From positions 1-64,000 of the forward strand of contig ABYL01000021.1 in NCBI GenBank assembly GCA_000173575.1: 64,000 bases of DNA, in the 5' to 3' direction. Position 1 is the stretch's first letter; every line of letters begins with the position of its first letter. The position numbers and the translations under genes were made by a program. Source of the DNA: Burkholderia sp. H160. GTDB lineage: Bacteria > Pseudomonadota > Gammaproteobacteria > Burkholderiales > Burkholderiaceae. The notes below the pieces were generated by a model, which was not told the origin of the DNA, made no database searches, and saw only the letters and a program-made list of their open reading frames with translations. Shown one piece after another: positions 63,592 to 64,000 of the stretch.

Positions 63592-64000
63592 CTAGATACC
63601 GCAAGCGGTATAGCCACCGTCGACAGGCATAACGATACCCGTCACGAACGAGGCAGCGGACGAACTGAGAAAGACGACTGCCGCAGCGATTTCCTCCGGT
63701 TTGCCCCAACGCCCCATCGGGGAACGTGCCAACACTCGCGCGTTGCGCTCGGCGTCGGCCTGCATAGCCGTTGTCATTGGAGTATCGATCCAGCCAGGCG
63801 CCACTGCGTTCACGCGAACGCCTTCTGTAGCCCAGGCGAGCGCGAGACTGCGAGTGAGCTGGGCGACTCCGCCCTTGCTTGCGGCATACGCGGGGGCAGT
63901 TGGCGAGCCGAGGAAACTCATGACCGAGCCGAAGTTCACTATGCTGCCACCACACTGAACCAACAACCGCTTGGCCGCGTAGCACGTACGCATCGTTCCC
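63592..64000 (-). CDS. Short-chain dehydrogenase/reductase, partial at window edge
   Basis: The C-terminal part of an SDR running off the right edge. Readable: IVNFGSVMSFLGSPTAPAYA then ASKGGVAQLTRSLALAWATE (Tyr-x3-Lys), VRVNAVAPGWIDTPMTTAMQ, GKPEEIAAAVVFLSSSAASF and VTGIVMPVDGGYTACGI. The Rossmann N-terminus lies outside. The stop at 63592 is 21 bp upstream of the MaoC-like start, so these genes and the OYE gene form one operon. Confidence 0.9.
   Translation of the reverse strand, partial: GTMRTCYAAKRLLVQCGGSIVNFGSVMSFLGSPTAPAYAASKGGVAQLTRSLALAWATEGVRVNAVAPGWIDTPMTTAMQADAERNARVLARSPMGRWGKPEEIAAAVVFLSSSAASFVTGIVMPVDGGYTACGI

Noticed and set aside
1-64000. CRISPR arrays, tRNA or rRNA genes
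   Set aside because: No regularly spaced repeats and no tRNA or rRNA-like sequence were seen on reading both strands.

Overview
The window looks like accessory DNA from a high-GC beta-proteobacterium of the Burkholderia/Paraburkholderia/Caballeronia group. The basis is codon and protein style, the glcDEF, pntAB, panD and EmrAB-OprM type neighbours, and decayed IS110, ISL3 and IS6 remnants. No rRNA, tRNA, CRISPR or replication genes were seen. The assignment to a group is an inference from protein resemblance, not from a marker gene.

Layout. 1-2.7 kb: gene wreckage (DoxX-like, IS110 fragment, frameshifted ISL3 transposase). 2.8-7.9 kb: a TetR regulator divergent from a tripartite drug efflux operon (EmrA, EmrB, NodT-type outer-membrane lipoprotein), with nested inverted repeats in the shared promoter. 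7.9-11.5 kb: lipoate ligase-like protein, cupin, IS6 and panD relics, a hotdog-type protein. 12.3-18.3 kb: glycolate oxidase glcDEF, a 3-hydroxyacyl-CoA dehydrogenase and an IclR regulator, all on the minus strand. 18.6-25.1 kb: MarR regulator, crotonase, panD, pntA-pntB. 26.1-28.8 kb: glcG, a truncated malate synthase gene and a truncated sulfotransferase gene.

From about 29 kb to the end is a catabolic island: two intact or nearly intact P450 genes plus several P450 relics, one intact 2Fe-2S ferredoxin, a FAD enone/steroid-type dehydrogenase, an epoxide hydrolase, many SDRs, three NTF2-like proteins, carboxymuconolactone decarboxylase-like proteins, a Rieske oxygenase, an OYE-family reductase and a MaoC-like protein. 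The best-defined unit is at 48.6-58.0 kb. There a TetR regulator separates a Rieske/NTF2/epimerase/crotonase set (minus) from a five-gene plus-strand operon: a crotonase carrying the full catalytic set of 6-oxocamphor hydrolase, an SDR, an isochorismatase-like protein lacking its cysteine, a GMC oxidoreductase and an NTF2-like protein. I infer oxidation of an alicyclic, probably terpenoid, substrate to a beta-diketone, which is then opened by retro-Claisen cleavage. The substrate is not identified.

Two candidate regulatory motifs recur in the island. A 13-bp palindrome of the form TGAYA-N3-TRTCA lies around the 53-kb TetR gene (three places). A 19-bp dyad AACTAA-N7-TTAGTT lies upstream of the epoxide hydrolase, a P450, an SDR and a dehydrogenase (four places). 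The island is also heavily decayed: frameshifts, nonsense codons and deletion-born chimeras affect more than fifteen genes, and many of the wrecks are degenerate paralogues of intact genes in the same window.
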